From: Paenibacillus eucommiae | GTDB lineage: Bacteria; Bacillota; Bacilli; Paenibacillales; NBRC-103111 | Length of the DNA stretch: 64,000 bases | Reading direction: 5' to 3' | Assembly (NCBI RefSeq): GCF_017874215.1 | Contig: NZ_JAGGLB010000028.1 | Span: forward strand, 81,638 to 145,637 | Shown: positions 27,337 through 37,108 of the stretch, one piece after another | How the letters are laid out: each line of letters opens with the position of its first letter | How positions within the stretch are numbered: position 1 is the first letter of the stretch | Notes under the pieces: generated by a model | Seen by the model: only the letters and a program-made list of their open reading frames with translations | What the model was told of the DNA's origin: nothing | Database searches by the model: none | Translations under genes and position numbers: made by a program

Positions 27337-29328
27337 ATGAAGAGCACAGTGCCCAGCTCGGAAGATTTGTTTTTATTTCATGAAGGCTCCCTGTATCAAA
27401 GCTATAAGCTATTAGGCGCGCATGTAAATAAGGAGGAAGGTTCAGAGGGGGTTCGCTTTAGCCTCTGGGCGCCTCATGCCCAAGAAGTTCGGGTGATTGG
27501 CGATTTTAACGAATGGACGGGCCATAAGCATATCATGAAGCCGCTGAGCACGCTAGGTGTATGGACTTTATTTATACCGGAAGCGCGGGAATACGATTAT
27601 TACAAATATGAAATTCATACACGTGACGACAGAATATTGCTCAAAGCAGATCCGTATGCCTTTTATTCAGAGCTGCGGCCTGGAACGGCTTCAAGAGTTT
27701 ATGATTTGGAAGGCTATGAATGGCAGGATCAAGCTTGGCAGAAGCTTCAGGCAGAGACAACCAGCTATAACCAGCCTCTGTCCATTTATGAAGTTCATTT
27801 GGGCACTTGGAAAAAAGAAGAGAGGTATAGTGACGTCCTTTATTCGTACAGGCAGCTGGCAGATGAGCTAGTGGATTATGTTGCAGATATGGGGTACACG
27901 CATATCGAGCTGATGCCGTTAGCGGAGCATCCTTTTGACCGGTCATGGGGCTACCAGGCAACCGGATATTACTCCGTAACAAGCCGTCATGGCACGCCTA
28001 AGGATTTCATGTACTTCGTGGACCGCTGTCATCAGCGCGGCATCGGCGTTATTATGGACTGGGTGCCTGGCCACTTCTGCAAGGATGATCATGGCTTAAG
28101 GCAATTCGACGGCACGCCGATGTATGAATATCAGGATCTGCGCAAAGCGGATAAACCTGAATGGGGGACGCTGACCTTTGATTTCGGCAGACCGGAGGTG
28201 ATCAGCTTTTTAATTTCCAATGCGGTATTTTGGATGGATGTCTTTCATATCGATGGAATAAGAGTTGATGCGGTAGCCAGCATGATTTACATGAATCTAG
28301 GCAAGCCACCCGAGCTTGCAGTCAAGAATGAATTCGGCGGCGAGGATAATCCCGAAGCTATCGCTTTGCTTAAGAAGCTCAATCAGGTGATTTTCTCACT
28401 ATACCCCAACGCGCTGATGATGGCTGAGGATTCCACGGATTGGCCCATGGTAACGGCACCTGTTCATGCTGGTGGATTGGGATTCAATTATAAATGGAAT
28501 ATGGGCTGGATGAACGATATGCTGCGCTATATGAAGCTGGACCCGCTTGAACGCAGCTGGCATCACAAGCTGATAACTTTTTCTTTCATGTATACCTTCA
28601 GTGAAAATTATATTCTTCCTCTATCCCATGATGAAGTGGTTCACGGTAAACGTTCGCTGCTGCACAAAATGCCAGGCGATTATTGGCAGAAGTTCGCCAA
28701 CCTGCGTGCCTTTTATGGGTATATGATGGCTCATCCGGGCAAGAAGCTGCTGTTCATGGGAGGGGAATATGGTCAATTCGATGAGTGGAAGGATCTGGAG
28801 GAGCTGGACTGGTTCCTGCTGGATTATGAGATGCACAGCAGCATGCACCATTATGTAAAAGAATTGAACGCTTTCTATCGCAATGAGCCGGCCTTGTGGC
28901 AATATGATCATCAGCCTGAAGGCTTTGAGTGGATCAATCCACATGATGAGAGTCAAAGTGTGGTTGCATTTATTCGCAAGGGCAAGCAGCGTGAGGATGA
29001 TTTGATACTCGTCTGCAACTTTACTCCTGTCATGCATCCGGATTATCGCATTGGTGTGCCTGGAGCTGGCGTGTATCAAGAAGTATTCAACAGTGATTCA
29101 GCGGGCTACGGCGGTTCAGGTGTTTGCAATGCCGATAAGCTGATCACGGAAAAAAGAGAATGGCATCAGCTGCCAAATAGTCTGTCCATTGTGGTTCCAC
29201 CGCTTGCAGCCGTTTTTTTCAAGCGAATTGAAGGTATGCCATTTGACGATGATGAAGGGGGAACACCGGAATGCGCGACAAAGAATGTGTTGCCATGCTC
29301 CTTGCAGGTGGAGAAGGAAGAAGATTAG
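27337..29328 (+). CDS. glgB: 1,4-alpha-glucan branching enzyme
   Basis: A 663-residue GH13 enzyme that makes alpha-1,6 branches in glycogen. An N-terminal CBM48-type domain (about 30-120) precedes the barrel. Catalytic regions: DWVPGHF (Asp241), GIRVDAV (nucleophile Asp311), AEDST (acid/base Glu364) and LSHDE (Asp432). ATG 27337 follows GAGAGGGGGGAA; an upstream in-frame TTG has no ribosome binding site. The 3' end overlaps glgC by 58 bp. First gene of the glgBCDA cluster. Confidence 0.96.
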   Translation: MKSTVPSSEDLFLFHEGSLYQSYKLLGAHVNKEEGSEGVRFSLWAPHAQEVRVIGDFNEWTGHKHIMKPLSTLGVWTLFIPEAREYDYYKYEIHTRDDRILLKADPYAFYSELRPGTASRVYDLEGYEWQDQAWQKLQAETTSYNQPLSIYEVHLGTWKKEERYSDVLYSYRQLADELVDYVADMGYTHIELMPLAEHPFDRSWGYQATGYYSVTSRHGTPKDFMYFVDRCHQRGIGVIMDWVPGHFCKDDHGLRQFDGTPMYEYQDLRKADKPEWGTLTFDFGRPEVISFLISNAVFWMDVFHIDGIRVDAVASMIYMNLGKPPELAVKNEFGGEDNPEAIALLKKLNQVIFSLYPNALMMAEDSTDWPMVTAPVHAGGLGFNYKWNMGWMNDMLRYMKLDPLERSWHHKLITFSFMYTFSENYILPLSHDEVVHGKRSLLHKMPGDYWQKFANLRAFYGYMMAHPGKKLLFMGGEYGQFDEWKDLEELDWFLLDYEMHSSMHHYVKELNAFYRNEPALWQYDHQPEGFEWINPHDESQSVVAFIRKGKQREDDLILVCNFTPVMHPDYRIGVPGAGVYQEVFNSDSAGYGGSGVCNADKLITEKREWHQLPNSLSIVVPPLAAVFFKRIEGMPFDDDEGGTPECATKNVLPCSLQVEKEED

Positions 29329-30422
29329 GGGTGTTGACCAACAAGTTGGCCAAACCTGCCGTTCATTTTGGAGGCAAATACCGGATTATCGATTTTACGC
29401 TTAGCAATTGCACCAATTCAGGGATTGATACCGTAGGTGTACTGACCCAGTACCAGCCGCTCGTGCTCAATTCGTATATTGGAATCGGCAGCTCCTGGGA
29501 TCTCGACCGCAAATACGGAGGTGTCACCGTCCTTCCTCCCTTCATGGAACAAAAAGGCGGGGACTGGTACAAAGGAACAGCGGATGCGATTTACCGGAAC
29601 ATTGCATTTATCGAGCAGTATGATCCTGAGTATGTATTGGTCATTTCAGGCGACCATATTTACAAAATGGATTATGACCTCATGTTAAATTTTCATAAAG
29701 CTAACGATGCTGATGCCACAATAGCTGTTATTGAGGTAAAATGGGAGGAAGCCAGCCGCTTTGGCATCATGAGTGTGGATAAGAATAACAGCATTACTGA
29801 ATTTGCTGAAAAACCTAAAGTGCCTGAAAGCAATCTGGCTTCTATGGGTGTATACATATTTAGCTGGAAGGTCCTCAAAGAGTACCTTATCAAAGACGAG
29901 GATGATCCGGAATCAAGCAAGGATTTTGGCAAGGATCTTATACCTGCGATGCTCAGGGATCAGGCGAGAATGTTCGCTTATCCGTTCGAAGGCTATTGGA
30001 AGGATGTCGGGACGATTCAAAGCTTGTGGGAAGCCAATATGGATTTATTGGATGAGAACAATGAGCTGAATTTGAACGATAAAAATTGGCGGGTATATTC
30101 GGTAAATCCTTATCAGCCTGCACAATATGTCGCCCCCACAGCATCGATCAAGAGATCGCTCGTTAACGAAGGCTGTGCTGTATTCGGAACAGTCGATCAT
30201 TCTGTGTTGTTCTATGGCGTTCAAATCGGGGAGGGCAGTCTGATTAAAGATTCTGTTATTATGCCAAATGCGCAGATCGGAGCCAATGTGATCATTAACA
30301 AAGCAATTATTGGAGAGAACACGGTCGTTGAGGATGGGGCTGTAATTGGCGAAGAGGATGGCGAGATCGTACTGATTGGTGGCAATGAGCGAATAAGGGC
30401 AACTTCAAATCAGGAAGGGTGA
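29271..30422 (+). CDS. glgC: Glucose-1-phosphate adenylyltransferase, catalytic subunit
   Basis: A 383-residue ADP-glucose pyrophosphorylase making the glycogen precursor. The N-terminal nucleotidyltransferase core has LAGGEGRRLG and KPAVHFGGKYRIIDF; the C-terminus (from about residue 290) has the left-handed beta-helix hexapeptide pattern. The start ATG lies inside the glgB 3' end with GAAGGGGG about ten bases upstream. GlgD starts just after its stop. Confidence 0.95.
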   Translation: MRDKECVAMLLAGGEGRRLGVLTNKLAKPAVHFGGKYRIIDFTLSNCTNSGIDTVGVLTQYQPLVLNSYIGIGSSWDLDRKYGGVTVLPPFMEQKGGDWYKGTADAIYRNIAFIEQYDPEYVLVISGDHIYKMDYDLMLNFHKANDADATIAVIEVKWEEASRFGIMSVDKNNSITEFAEKPKVPESNLASMGVYIFSWKVLKEYLIKDEDDPESSKDFGKDLIPAMLRDQARMFAYPFEGYWKDVGTIQSLWEANMDLLDENNELNLNDKNWRVYSVNPYQPAQYVAPTASIKRSLVNEGCAVFGTVDHSVLFYGVQIGEGSLIKDSVIMPNAQIGANVIINKAIIGENTVVEDGAVIGEEDGEIVLIGGNERIRATSNQEG

Positions 30423-30428
30423 GTGCGC

Positions 30429-31538
30429 ATGAAAAAGGTTATGGGTGTTATTAATTTAGTGAATGAGCCGGATGATTTGGAGGAGTTGACTTATTTCCGC
30501 TGCCCCGCATCTGTGCCTTTTGGCGGACGCTACCGCTTGATCGATTTCACTTTGTCGAGCATGGTGAATTCAGGGATAGACAACGTGGCGGTGTTTACAC
30601 AGCATAAATACCGTTCCTTGATGGATCACCTCGGGTCGGGCAAGGAATGGGATCTGGACCGCAAGAGAGACGGCTTGTTCGTATTGCCTTCGGTGTTAGA
30701 TGAGCCTACAGGGATTTCAAGAGGAGATTTATTTCAGTTTTATAGTCACCGGGATTATTTCTACCGTGGCAAGGAAGAGCTCGTTATTATTTCCCGCAGC
30801 CATATGGTGTGCAACATTAATTATAATGAGGTCGTGAGCTATCATCAGGATATGCAAGCAGATATTACGGTCATTTATAAAGAAGTCGACGAAGAGATAC
30901 CAGCGAAATTCCGCAGACTTGCCGTCAAGGACGATGGCCGGGTAACATTGATCGAGGATCATACAGGAAGACTTCGCACGAATAAGATTTCTATGGAAAT
31001 GTATGTCATGAGCAAGGCGCTCCTGCTTGATATGGTCGAGTCTTGCCTTGCCCAAGGCTATGATCACCTCGTTAGAGACGGCATTATGAAAAATATCGAT
31101 AAGCTTAGCGTTTACGGCTATAAATACGAAGGCCATTTGGGTATTGTTAATTCGATTCAAAGCTATTACAGGCAGAGCATGCAGCTGCTTGATCCGAAGG
31201 TGTGGCGGGAGCTGTTCTTCCAGAAAAATTTGATTTATACCAAGGTTAAGGATGAACCACCAGCCAAGTATCTGGACAGCGCGAACGTCAAAAATTCCTT
31301 GATTGCTAACGGCTGCATCATTGAAGGCAGGGCTGAGAACTGCATCTTGTTCCGAGGTGTGAAAATTCGCAAAGGCGCGTATGTGAAGAACAGTATTATT
31401 TTGCAAAACTGTGAGATTGAAGAAAATGTCATTATTGAAAATGCCATATTGGACAAGGATGTCTTTATCAGCAGAGGACGCGTCCTTACCGGGGATTACA
31501 GAGCGCCTTTTATTGCTGCCAAAACGAAAGTCATCTAA
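30429..31538 (+). CDS. glgD: ADP-glucose pyrophosphorylase, GlgD regulatory-type subunit
   Basis: About 369 residues, homologous to GlgC but lacking the Gly-rich GGEGxR nucleotide loop: the N-terminus goes from GVINLVNEPDD directly to FGGRYRLIDFTLSS. This is the known feature of Bacillota GlgD, which forms a heterotetramer with GlgC and alters its kinetics. ATG 30429 is preferred over the GTG at 30423 because GGAAGGG ends about nine bases upstream. The beta-helix C-terminus is present. Confidence 0.92.
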   Translation: MKKVMGVINLVNEPDDLEELTYFRCPASVPFGGRYRLIDFTLSSMVNSGIDNVAVFTQHKYRSLMDHLGSGKEWDLDRKRDGLFVLPSVLDEPTGISRGDLFQFYSHRDYFYRGKEELVIISRSHMVCNINYNEVVSYHQDMQADITVIYKEVDEEIPAKFRRLAVKDDGRVTLIEDHTGRLRTNKISMEMYVMSKALLLDMVESCLAQGYDHLVRDGIMKNIDKLSVYGYKYEGHLGIVNSIQSYYRQSMQLLDPKVWRELFFQKNLIYTKVKDEPPAKYLDSANVKNSLIANGCIIEGRAENCILFRGVKIRKGAYVKNSIILQNCEIEENVIIENAILDKDVFISRGRVLTGDYRAPFIAAKTKVI

Positions 31539-31584
31539 GCACTAGACATAGATTGCTCCATTCCAAGGTTAGCTAAAGAAAAAA

Positions 31585-31602
31585 GTTTTGCTCAAGCAAA
31601 AC
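31585..31602. promoter_or_regulatory. Perfect palindrome just upstream of glgA
   Basis: GTTTTGC-TCAA-GCAAAAC is a perfect 7-bp inverted repeat ending about six bases before the glgA ribosome binding site. It could be a small mRNA hairpin or a protein-binding site within the operon. Confidence 0.4.
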
Positions 31603-31618
31603 GCTAAGGAGAGGAACT

Positions 31619-33049
31619 ATGAAAATACTGTTTGTTGCTTCCGAAGCGGTGCCTTTTGTCAAATCTGGCGGTTTAGCCGACGTGATCGGTTCTTTACCGA
31701 AAGAGCTTAAGCACCAGGGTGTGGATGTTAGGGTCATATTACCTAAATATGAGGATATTCCTCATACATACAAAGAAAATATGAAGACAGCAGCTTCATT
31801 CGATGTGCACCTGGGCTGGAGAAAGCATTATATGGGTATACAAATGCTGCAGCATGAGGGAGTTACCTTCTATTTTGCAGATAATGAGTTTTATTTTAAG
31901 CGCAAGGGATTGTATGGTTATGGAGATGAAGCGGAGCGTTTTGCCTTCTTTTGCCGTGGAGTCATTGAAGCACTGCCTTACTTGGATTTTCAACCGGACA
32001 TCATTCATTGTCATGACTGGCAAAGTGCAATGATTCCGGTGTTGTTGAAGGCACATTACAGCCACTTATCTTTTTTTGCCTCGATCAAAACGGTGCTCAC
32101 CATTCATAACTTGAAGTATCAAGGGGTGTTTGGGCGGCCTCTGCTGCAGGACTTGCTGGGTTTAAGCGATGACTACTTCTCAGGCACTGCCTTGGAGCTG
32201 CATGGAGGCGCCAGCTTTCTGAAAGGAGGCCTGCAGTTTGCCGATCGAATTACAACGGTCAGTCAGACCTACGCCGAGGAGATCAAGACACCTTATTATG
32301 GCGAAAACCTGGATAGCTTGCTTCGTTACAGGAGTGAAAGCTTAAGCGGGATAGTGAACGGAATTGATTATGAGTCCTACGATCCTATGAATGACCCACA
32401 TTTAGTGGCGCCTTACCGGGATTCTCTCAGCAAAAAGCAGCTCAACAAGCTTGCTCTGCAAGAGAGGCTTGGGCTTCCAATCGATGGGGCGGTACCCATG
32501 TTCGTTCTAGTTACACGGTTAGTGGAGCAGAAAGGGCTCGATCTTATTGCCTATCTGCTTCCTGAACTGCTATCTCTGAATGCTCAATGGGTTGTACTAG
32601 GCACAGGGGAGTATGGATATGAACAGCTTCTGCGGGATACGGCTTACACCCATCCAGATAAGCTGTCTGCCCAGATTACCTTTGATGATGGCTTGGCCCG
32701 CCAAATCTATGCAGCTTCTGACTTTTTCCTGATGCCTTCCCAGTTCGAGCCTTGTGGCATCGGCCAGCTGATTGCCCTGCGCTATAGATCAATTCCCATC
32801 GTCAGGGAAACGGGGGGACTCAAGGACACAGTCCAGTCGTATAATGAGGATACGGGACAAGGTACAGGCTTCAGCTTCAGCAATTATAACGCTCACGACC
32901 TTCTTTATACGATTCGGAGAGCTCTTCATTTCTATAGTGATGATCCGGATGCCTGGAAGAAAATACATCAAAATGTGAAAAAAAGCGATTTTAGCTGGAA
33001 GAAATCTGCCCAACAATATATAGCGCTGTATAAAAATGAGCTGAACTAG
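31619..33049 (+). CDS. glgA: Glycogen synthase (ADP-glucose type)
   Basis: A 476-residue GT5 glycosyltransferase that elongates alpha-1,4-glucan. The N-terminal ADP-glucose site is KSGGLADVIGSLPK (Ser replaces the commoner Thr). The C-terminal block MPSQFEPCGIGQL with the catalytic Glu and the ETGGLKDTV motif are present. ATG 31619 follows AAGGAGAGGAA, 80 bp after glgD. Completes glgBCDA; no glycogen phosphorylase gene is seen in this window. Confidence 0.95.
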   Translation: MKILFVASEAVPFVKSGGLADVIGSLPKELKHQGVDVRVILPKYEDIPHTYKENMKTAASFDVHLGWRKHYMGIQMLQHEGVTFYFADNEFYFKRKGLYGYGDEAERFAFFCRGVIEALPYLDFQPDIIHCHDWQSAMIPVLLKAHYSHLSFFASIKTVLTIHNLKYQGVFGRPLLQDLLGLSDDYFSGTALELHGGASFLKGGLQFADRITTVSQTYAEEIKTPYYGENLDSLLRYRSESLSGIVNGIDYESYDPMNDPHLVAPYRDSLSKKQLNKLALQERLGLPIDGAVPMFVLVTRLVEQKGLDLIAYLLPELLSLNAQWVVLGTGEYGYEQLLRDTAYTHPDKLSAQITFDDGLARQIYAASDFFLMPSQFEPCGIGQLIALRYRSIPIVRETGGLKDTVQSYNEDTGQGTGFSFSNYNAHDLLYTIRRALHFYSDDPDAWKKIHQNVKKSDFSWKKSAQQYIALYKNELN

Positions 33050-33170
33050 CCCCGATTGCTGCGGTATTGGATGGGCTCGTGATTGCCCGTCGTCGGAATC
33101 CCGTAGTCTGAATGACGACTGCGGGTTATTCTCGTTTGAACATTGCAAACAAGATTCATGTTGCAGCATC

Positions 33171-33214
33171 AAAAAAAGCCTGGCAGTAGCTGATTCGCTG
33201 CCCGGGCTTTTTTT
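33171..33214 (+). terminator. Terminator after glgA (possibly bidirectional)
   Basis: AAAAAAAGCCTGGCAG and CTGCCCGGGCTTTTTTT form a stem with one bulge around an 11-base loop, with T runs on both strands. Confidence 0.8.
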
Positions 33215-33244
33215 ATGATCGGAAAGTAAGAGCGAGTGCTTCAC

Positions 33245-33640
33245 TTAACGATGTTTTTCATCGTTAAAGCGAGTGTTTCTAGGCCAACAGTCATGTTAAC
33301 GATGAAAAACATGCTTAAAATCATCAGGTCCTTCTCATCTGCGCCAACACTTTATCCCCCAGCGCCTGCTCCCGCTAGGAAATCTCCTCCCACCAAGAGA
33401 ACTCTTGCTGGTTGTCCGTTTGAGCTTGGTATGTTCTGATGTCCTAGACTCTGTAGCTCAGGAAGGGAATGGGTGTGGGTGGAAGAGCGGTAGCGTCCGC
33501 ATTTAAAGATTTGTTCCAACCCCCACATCCATTCCAATCAAGGGAACAAATCTTTAACAGCGGCTGGAGGCCACAGCCATTCCCTCCCTTAGCACTAACG
33601 TCACATACATGCACATCAAAGGACGCCCAAGACGTTATTC
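33245..33640 (+). repeat. Composite intergenic element, copy B
   Basis: Two 23-bp palindromes (33245-33267 with T-rich centre, 33296-33318 with A-rich centre, centres 51 bp apart) precede a conserved block (CTTGCTGGTTGTCCGTTTGAGC) and a large double stem. Outer arms lie at about 33463-33477 and 33571-33588 (GGGAATGGGTGTGG with CCACAGCCATTCCC, one mismatch). Inner arms are TTTAAAGATTTGTTCC and GGAACAAATCTTTAA around a CATCCATTCCAATC loop. Between the left arms is a mini-hairpin GCGG-TAGCGT-CCGC. The element fills the space between the convergent glgA and the small gene ending at 33646. Confidence 0.88.
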
Positions 33641-33645
33641 TCAAA

Positions 33646-33945
33646 TTATGCGTGCCTCCAGGTTGTTTCTTCTCCACTCTTGGGGCAATCGGGAAAAACA
33701 TCCCCATGTTTTAAAACTATAAACTCTCCGTCAGCATCTTCATACTTACCGGATTCAGTTACTTTCTGTCCTGATTTGTGAACGTGGTCAGCGTGTCTCC
33801 ATGTAGTGTGCTCGTTGCTTATCGGGCAGTTGGCGAATAGCTCGCCTTCCCGGTAATCCTTGGACTCTCCTTGTTCACAGATGTAGGTGCCGGTTTCGGG
33901 TACGGTCTCCTTTGTACGATGTAAATTCATAGGCGTTTTCATCAT
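33646..33945 (-). CDS. Small two-repeat hypothetical protein (YjzC-like)
   Basis: About 99 residues with an internal duplication: each half has an ETGTY/ESGKY start, a short acidic stretch, a G-E/D-x-F core, CP near the end and the shared ending TTWRHA. No signal peptide is seen. The repeat unit resembles the small YjzC-like proteins of Bacillus, but this is a tentative impression. The paired Cys-Pro positions could bind metal. ATG 33945 follows AAAGGA; an ATG eight codons upstream is less well placed. It is divergent from the ger operon. Function unknown. Confidence 0.7.
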   Translation of the reverse strand: MMKTPMNLHRTKETVPETGTYICEQGESKDYREGELFANCPISNEHTTWRHADHVHKSGQKVTESGKYEDADGEFIVLKHGDVFPDCPKSGEETTWRHA

Positions 33946-34243
33946 TGGCTCATCCTTTCGATGTAACATGAAATATGAATCTAATCGATTTGTCTTATTG
34001 ATACTTACCCAGTTTCTGCAGGTATTAATCAGGGTTGATATTCAAACTGTCAAGGCACAGGCAGTTCTTTGGGTACGATAGTTTATTAGGGGATCAATCA
34101 GGCAATACTTGATTGTATACAACGCTAGGAGTTTAACTTTACTGAAGTTGAGCAGCAATAAGAAAACGCGGTTTCTAATTTTAGATTTACCTCGATTGAG
34201 GTTTATCTCATCACCCTTTAAATGGTACGAGAGAGGGATGTCT

Positions 34244-35854
34244 ATGAGTTTTTTCAAAAAATTGATTTCCCACCCAAATAAGGATAATCAATCACAGCAG
34301 GCCCAGCAGCAGGGACAACAATCGTCGCAGCAGCAAACTCAGCTTCAGACTAGTTGTTCGACCCAATTGCTGAACACAAGCATGTACGACAATCTTCAAC
34401 AAATAAAAAAAGCGTTCGGTAACAGTACCGATTTAGTGATAAGGGAAATTCGCATTGGGGAAAATGGGCTTGAGCAAATTGCGATTATCTACATTGACGG
34501 AATGGCTGATGAAAAAACAATTACAGACTTTATTCTTGAATCCCTATTAATAGATACCAAATTGTCTGATGCCGATGAAAAAATTACTGAAAGCCCAAGC
34601 CCATTGCTTATTCAAACGCTGAAGGATTTTGTCCTTTCGGTGGGTACTGTCCAAGATGTTACCGATTTTGATAGCTTGTATAGCTCAGTCTCATCAGGCA
34701 ATACGGTAATCTTACTGGATGGTCATGCCCAAGGGATCACTGCGAGCACGAAGGGCTGGAAAGATCGAGGTGTCACAGAATCGCTCACTGAATCTGTGGT
34801 CCGTGGTCCAAGGGAAGCGTTCTCGGAAACTCTGCGTACCAACACTTCGCTAATCCGGCGTAAAATCAAAAGTCCAAATTTATGGATGGAAACGAAACAA
34901 ATTGGCCGGGTGACCCAAACTGATGTTGCCATTATGTACATTAAAGGGATCGCTAACGACAAAATAGTCGCTGAGCTTCATCAGCGGCTTGACCGGATTG
35001 ACATTGATGGCATCCTGGAAAGCGGGTATATTGAGGAACTGATTCAGGATCAGACCTATACACCTTTTCCAACCGTGTACAATTCGGAGCGGCCGGATGT
35101 CATCGCGGCCGAACTGTTGGAGGGGAAGGTCGCCATCATCATCGACGGGACTCCATTTGTATTGGTAGTTCCTGCTCTGTTCGTTTCTTTTCTGCATGCT
35201 GCAGAGGATTATTATCATCGGGCTGATATTAGCAGTCTGGTTAGGTTCCTTCGTTACATAGGCATGTTCATTGCTTTTCTGGGGCCATCGGCATACCTGG
35301 CTGTGACGACGTTTCATCAGGAAATGCTGCATACCAATCTGCTAATCAGTCTGGCAGCGCAGCGGGAAGGGATCCCCTTTCCTGCCTTTATCGAGGCTCT
35401 TCTTATGGAGGTATCCTTTGAAATCTTAAGGGAAGCTGGTATTCGTATGCCGAAAACGATCGGACCGGCCGTGGCGGTAGTTGGAACACTGGTCATCGGG
35501 CAGGCAGCAGTTGAGGCTGGAATTGTTTCCCCGGCTATGGTTATTGTTGTAGCCATAACGGCCATCAGCAGCTTTTCATTTCCCTCCTACAGCATGGCCA
35601 ACTCTTTCCGGATGCTGCGTTTTCCGTTAATGGGTCTTGCCGCCTCATTTGGATTATTTGGTATTATCATTGGAGTGATTGCGCTTATCCAGCACCTTAG
35701 CAGCATACGTTCCTTTGGTGTCCCATATTTAAGTCCGTTTGCGCCGTTAATTCCTTCCGATCAGAAGGATGCGCTTATCCGGGTGCCTTGGAGAGCAATG
35801 ACTTCACGCCCCCGGCTGATTAATCAAAAAAATATAAATCGAGAACGAAAATGA
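34244..35854 (+). CDS. GerA-family spore germination protein, A subunit
   Basis: A germinant-receptor A subunit of 536 residues in the spore inner membrane. It has a Gln-rich N-terminal stretch (about 15-45), the cytosolic GerA domain (to about 290) and five or so hydrophobic segments at about 300-500, with the conserved LAAQREGIPFPAFIEALLMEVSFEILREAG region. ATG 34244 is chosen because GAGAGGG ends six bases upstream. It heads the A-C-D-B operon. Germinant specificity cannot be read from sequence. Confidence 0.94.
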   Translation: MSFFKKLISHPNKDNQSQQAQQQGQQSSQQQTQLQTSCSTQLLNTSMYDNLQQIKKAFGNSTDLVIREIRIGENGLEQIAIIYIDGMADEKTITDFILESLLIDTKLSDADEKITESPSPLLIQTLKDFVLSVGTVQDVTDFDSLYSSVSSGNTVILLDGHAQGITASTKGWKDRGVTESLTESVVRGPREAFSETLRTNTSLIRRKIKSPNLWMETKQIGRVTQTDVAIMYIKGIANDKIVAELHQRLDRIDIDGILESGYIEELIQDQTYTPFPTVYNSERPDVIAAELLEGKVAIIIDGTPFVLVVPALFVSFLHAAEDYYHRADISSLVRFLRYIGMFIAFLGPSAYLAVTTFHQEMLHTNLLISLAAQREGIPFPAFIEALLMEVSFEILREAGIRMPKTIGPAVAVVGTLVIGQAAVEAGIVSPAMVIVVAITAISSFSFPSYSMANSFRMLRFPLMGLAASFGLFGIIIGVIALIQHLSSIRSFGVPYLSPFAPLIPSDQKDALIRVPWRAMTSRPRLINQKNINRERK

Positions 35855-35904
35855 ACCGCCACTAAACGAAGGCTTGGCAAATAACACAGGAAAGGAAATT
35901 CGCT

Positions 35905-37104
35905 TTGAAAAAAAAGACGATCTTATTCCTCTGTTTTCTTGTTGCAGTTATGCTTCTAACCGGTTGTTGGAGCCGTCATGAATTGAATACGTTAGGGATC
36001 GTGGTCGGAATCGCTATCGATAAAGCCGACAAGCAATATGAGGTTTCTGTGCAGATTGTAAATCCAAGCGAAATATCTACACAAAAAACAAGGGGCAGTG
36101 GGCGTACACCGATCACGGTATTTAGCGCGAAAGGCGATACTGTAGCAGAGGCTGTAAGAAAACTGACGTCTGTGACCCCCAGAGAGACCTATTTTTCTCA
36201 TGTTCGTATTTTTATCTTGTCTGAACCATTAGCCAGAGAAGGTGTTAGTAAGTTATTGGATTATATTTCGAGAGATCATGAATTTCGTACCGATTTCTAT
36301 TTCACTATTGCAAAGGGTTCGTCGGCTAAGGAAGTGCTATCTTTCATGACTGCTGTGGATAAAATTTCGAGCAATAAAATGTTCAATTCCTTGGAAATAG
36401 CTGAGAAGGAATGGTCTCCGGTTACAACGATTCGTCTGGACGATCTGATTAAGAGCATTATGATTAAAGGGAACAATTCAGCTATAACGGGTATGCGGAT
36501 ATTAGGCAATAAAAAGGTGAGCGGAACGAATAAAAATCTCGAATCCGTAGTGCCTCCGGCGATTTTACAAGCTTCAGGGCTGGCGGTTTTCAATAAAGAT
36601 AAAATGGTTGGATGGTTAGATGATACGGAAAGTAAGGGCTATACCAATCTGACAGATCGTTTGCAAAGGACAGTAGTAAATGTAGCCTGCCCGAAGGGCG
36701 GAAAGCTTTCCGTAGATGTTACTCGGGCACAAACCAAATTCAAAGGAAAAGTAGAAAATGGCAAACCGAGTATACAAGTTATAACGCGAGTGGAAGCTAA
36801 TGTGTCGGATGCTGAGTGCCAGATCGAGTTGAAAAAGGCCGAGACACTAACTTATTTAGAAAAAGAAGTGGAGAAGGAGATGAAGGACCATAGCGAGGCT
36901 GCTCTTAAAAAAGCAAAGAAGCTGAAAACAGATATATTTGGTTTTGGTGAAGCGATTCACAGAGCGGCGCCAGATTATTGGAAAAAAGTAGAAAAGGAGT
37001 GGGGGCAACATTTTCAGGAGCTTTCTGCTGATATTCAGGTTGATGTACGTATCAAGAGATTGGGAACAATCGGCGAACCTCTTATTAATAAATTAAAGGA
37101 GTAA
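35905..37104 (+). CDS. Ger(x)C-family germinant receptor lipoprotein, C subunit
   Basis: A 399-residue lipoprotein with signal and lipobox LLTGC (Cys near residue 21), followed by the conserved WSRHELNTLGIVVGIAIDK start of GerAC proteins and the C-terminal domain containing ERVEAN-type strands and helical FGFGEAIHR. TTG 35905 follows AGGAAAGG. It lies 50 bp after the A subunit and four bases before the D subunit. Confidence 0.93.
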   Translation: MKKKTILFLCFLVAVMLLTGCWSRHELNTLGIVVGIAIDKADKQYEVSVQIVNPSEISTQKTRGSGRTPITVFSAKGDTVAEAVRKLTSVTPRETYFSHVRIFILSEPLAREGVSKLLDYISRDHEFRTDFYFTIAKGSSAKEVLSFMTAVDKISSNKMFNSLEIAEKEWSPVTTIRLDDLIKSIMIKGNNSAITGMRILGNKKVSGTNKNLESVVPPAILQASGLAVFNKDKMVGWLDDTESKGYTNLTDRLQRTVVNVACPKGGKLSVDVTRAQTKFKGKVENGKPSIQVITRVEANVSDAECQIELKKAETLTYLEKEVEKEMKDHSEAALKKAKKLKTDIFGFGEAIHRAAPDYWKKVEKEWGQHFQELSADIQVDVRIKRLGTIGEPLINKLKE

Positions 37105-37108
37105 TGGT

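Noticed and set aside
33469..33714. Open frames on both strands across the 33-kb element
   Set aside because: They arise from the self-complementary hairpin sequence, which gives similar frames on both strands and at other copies.
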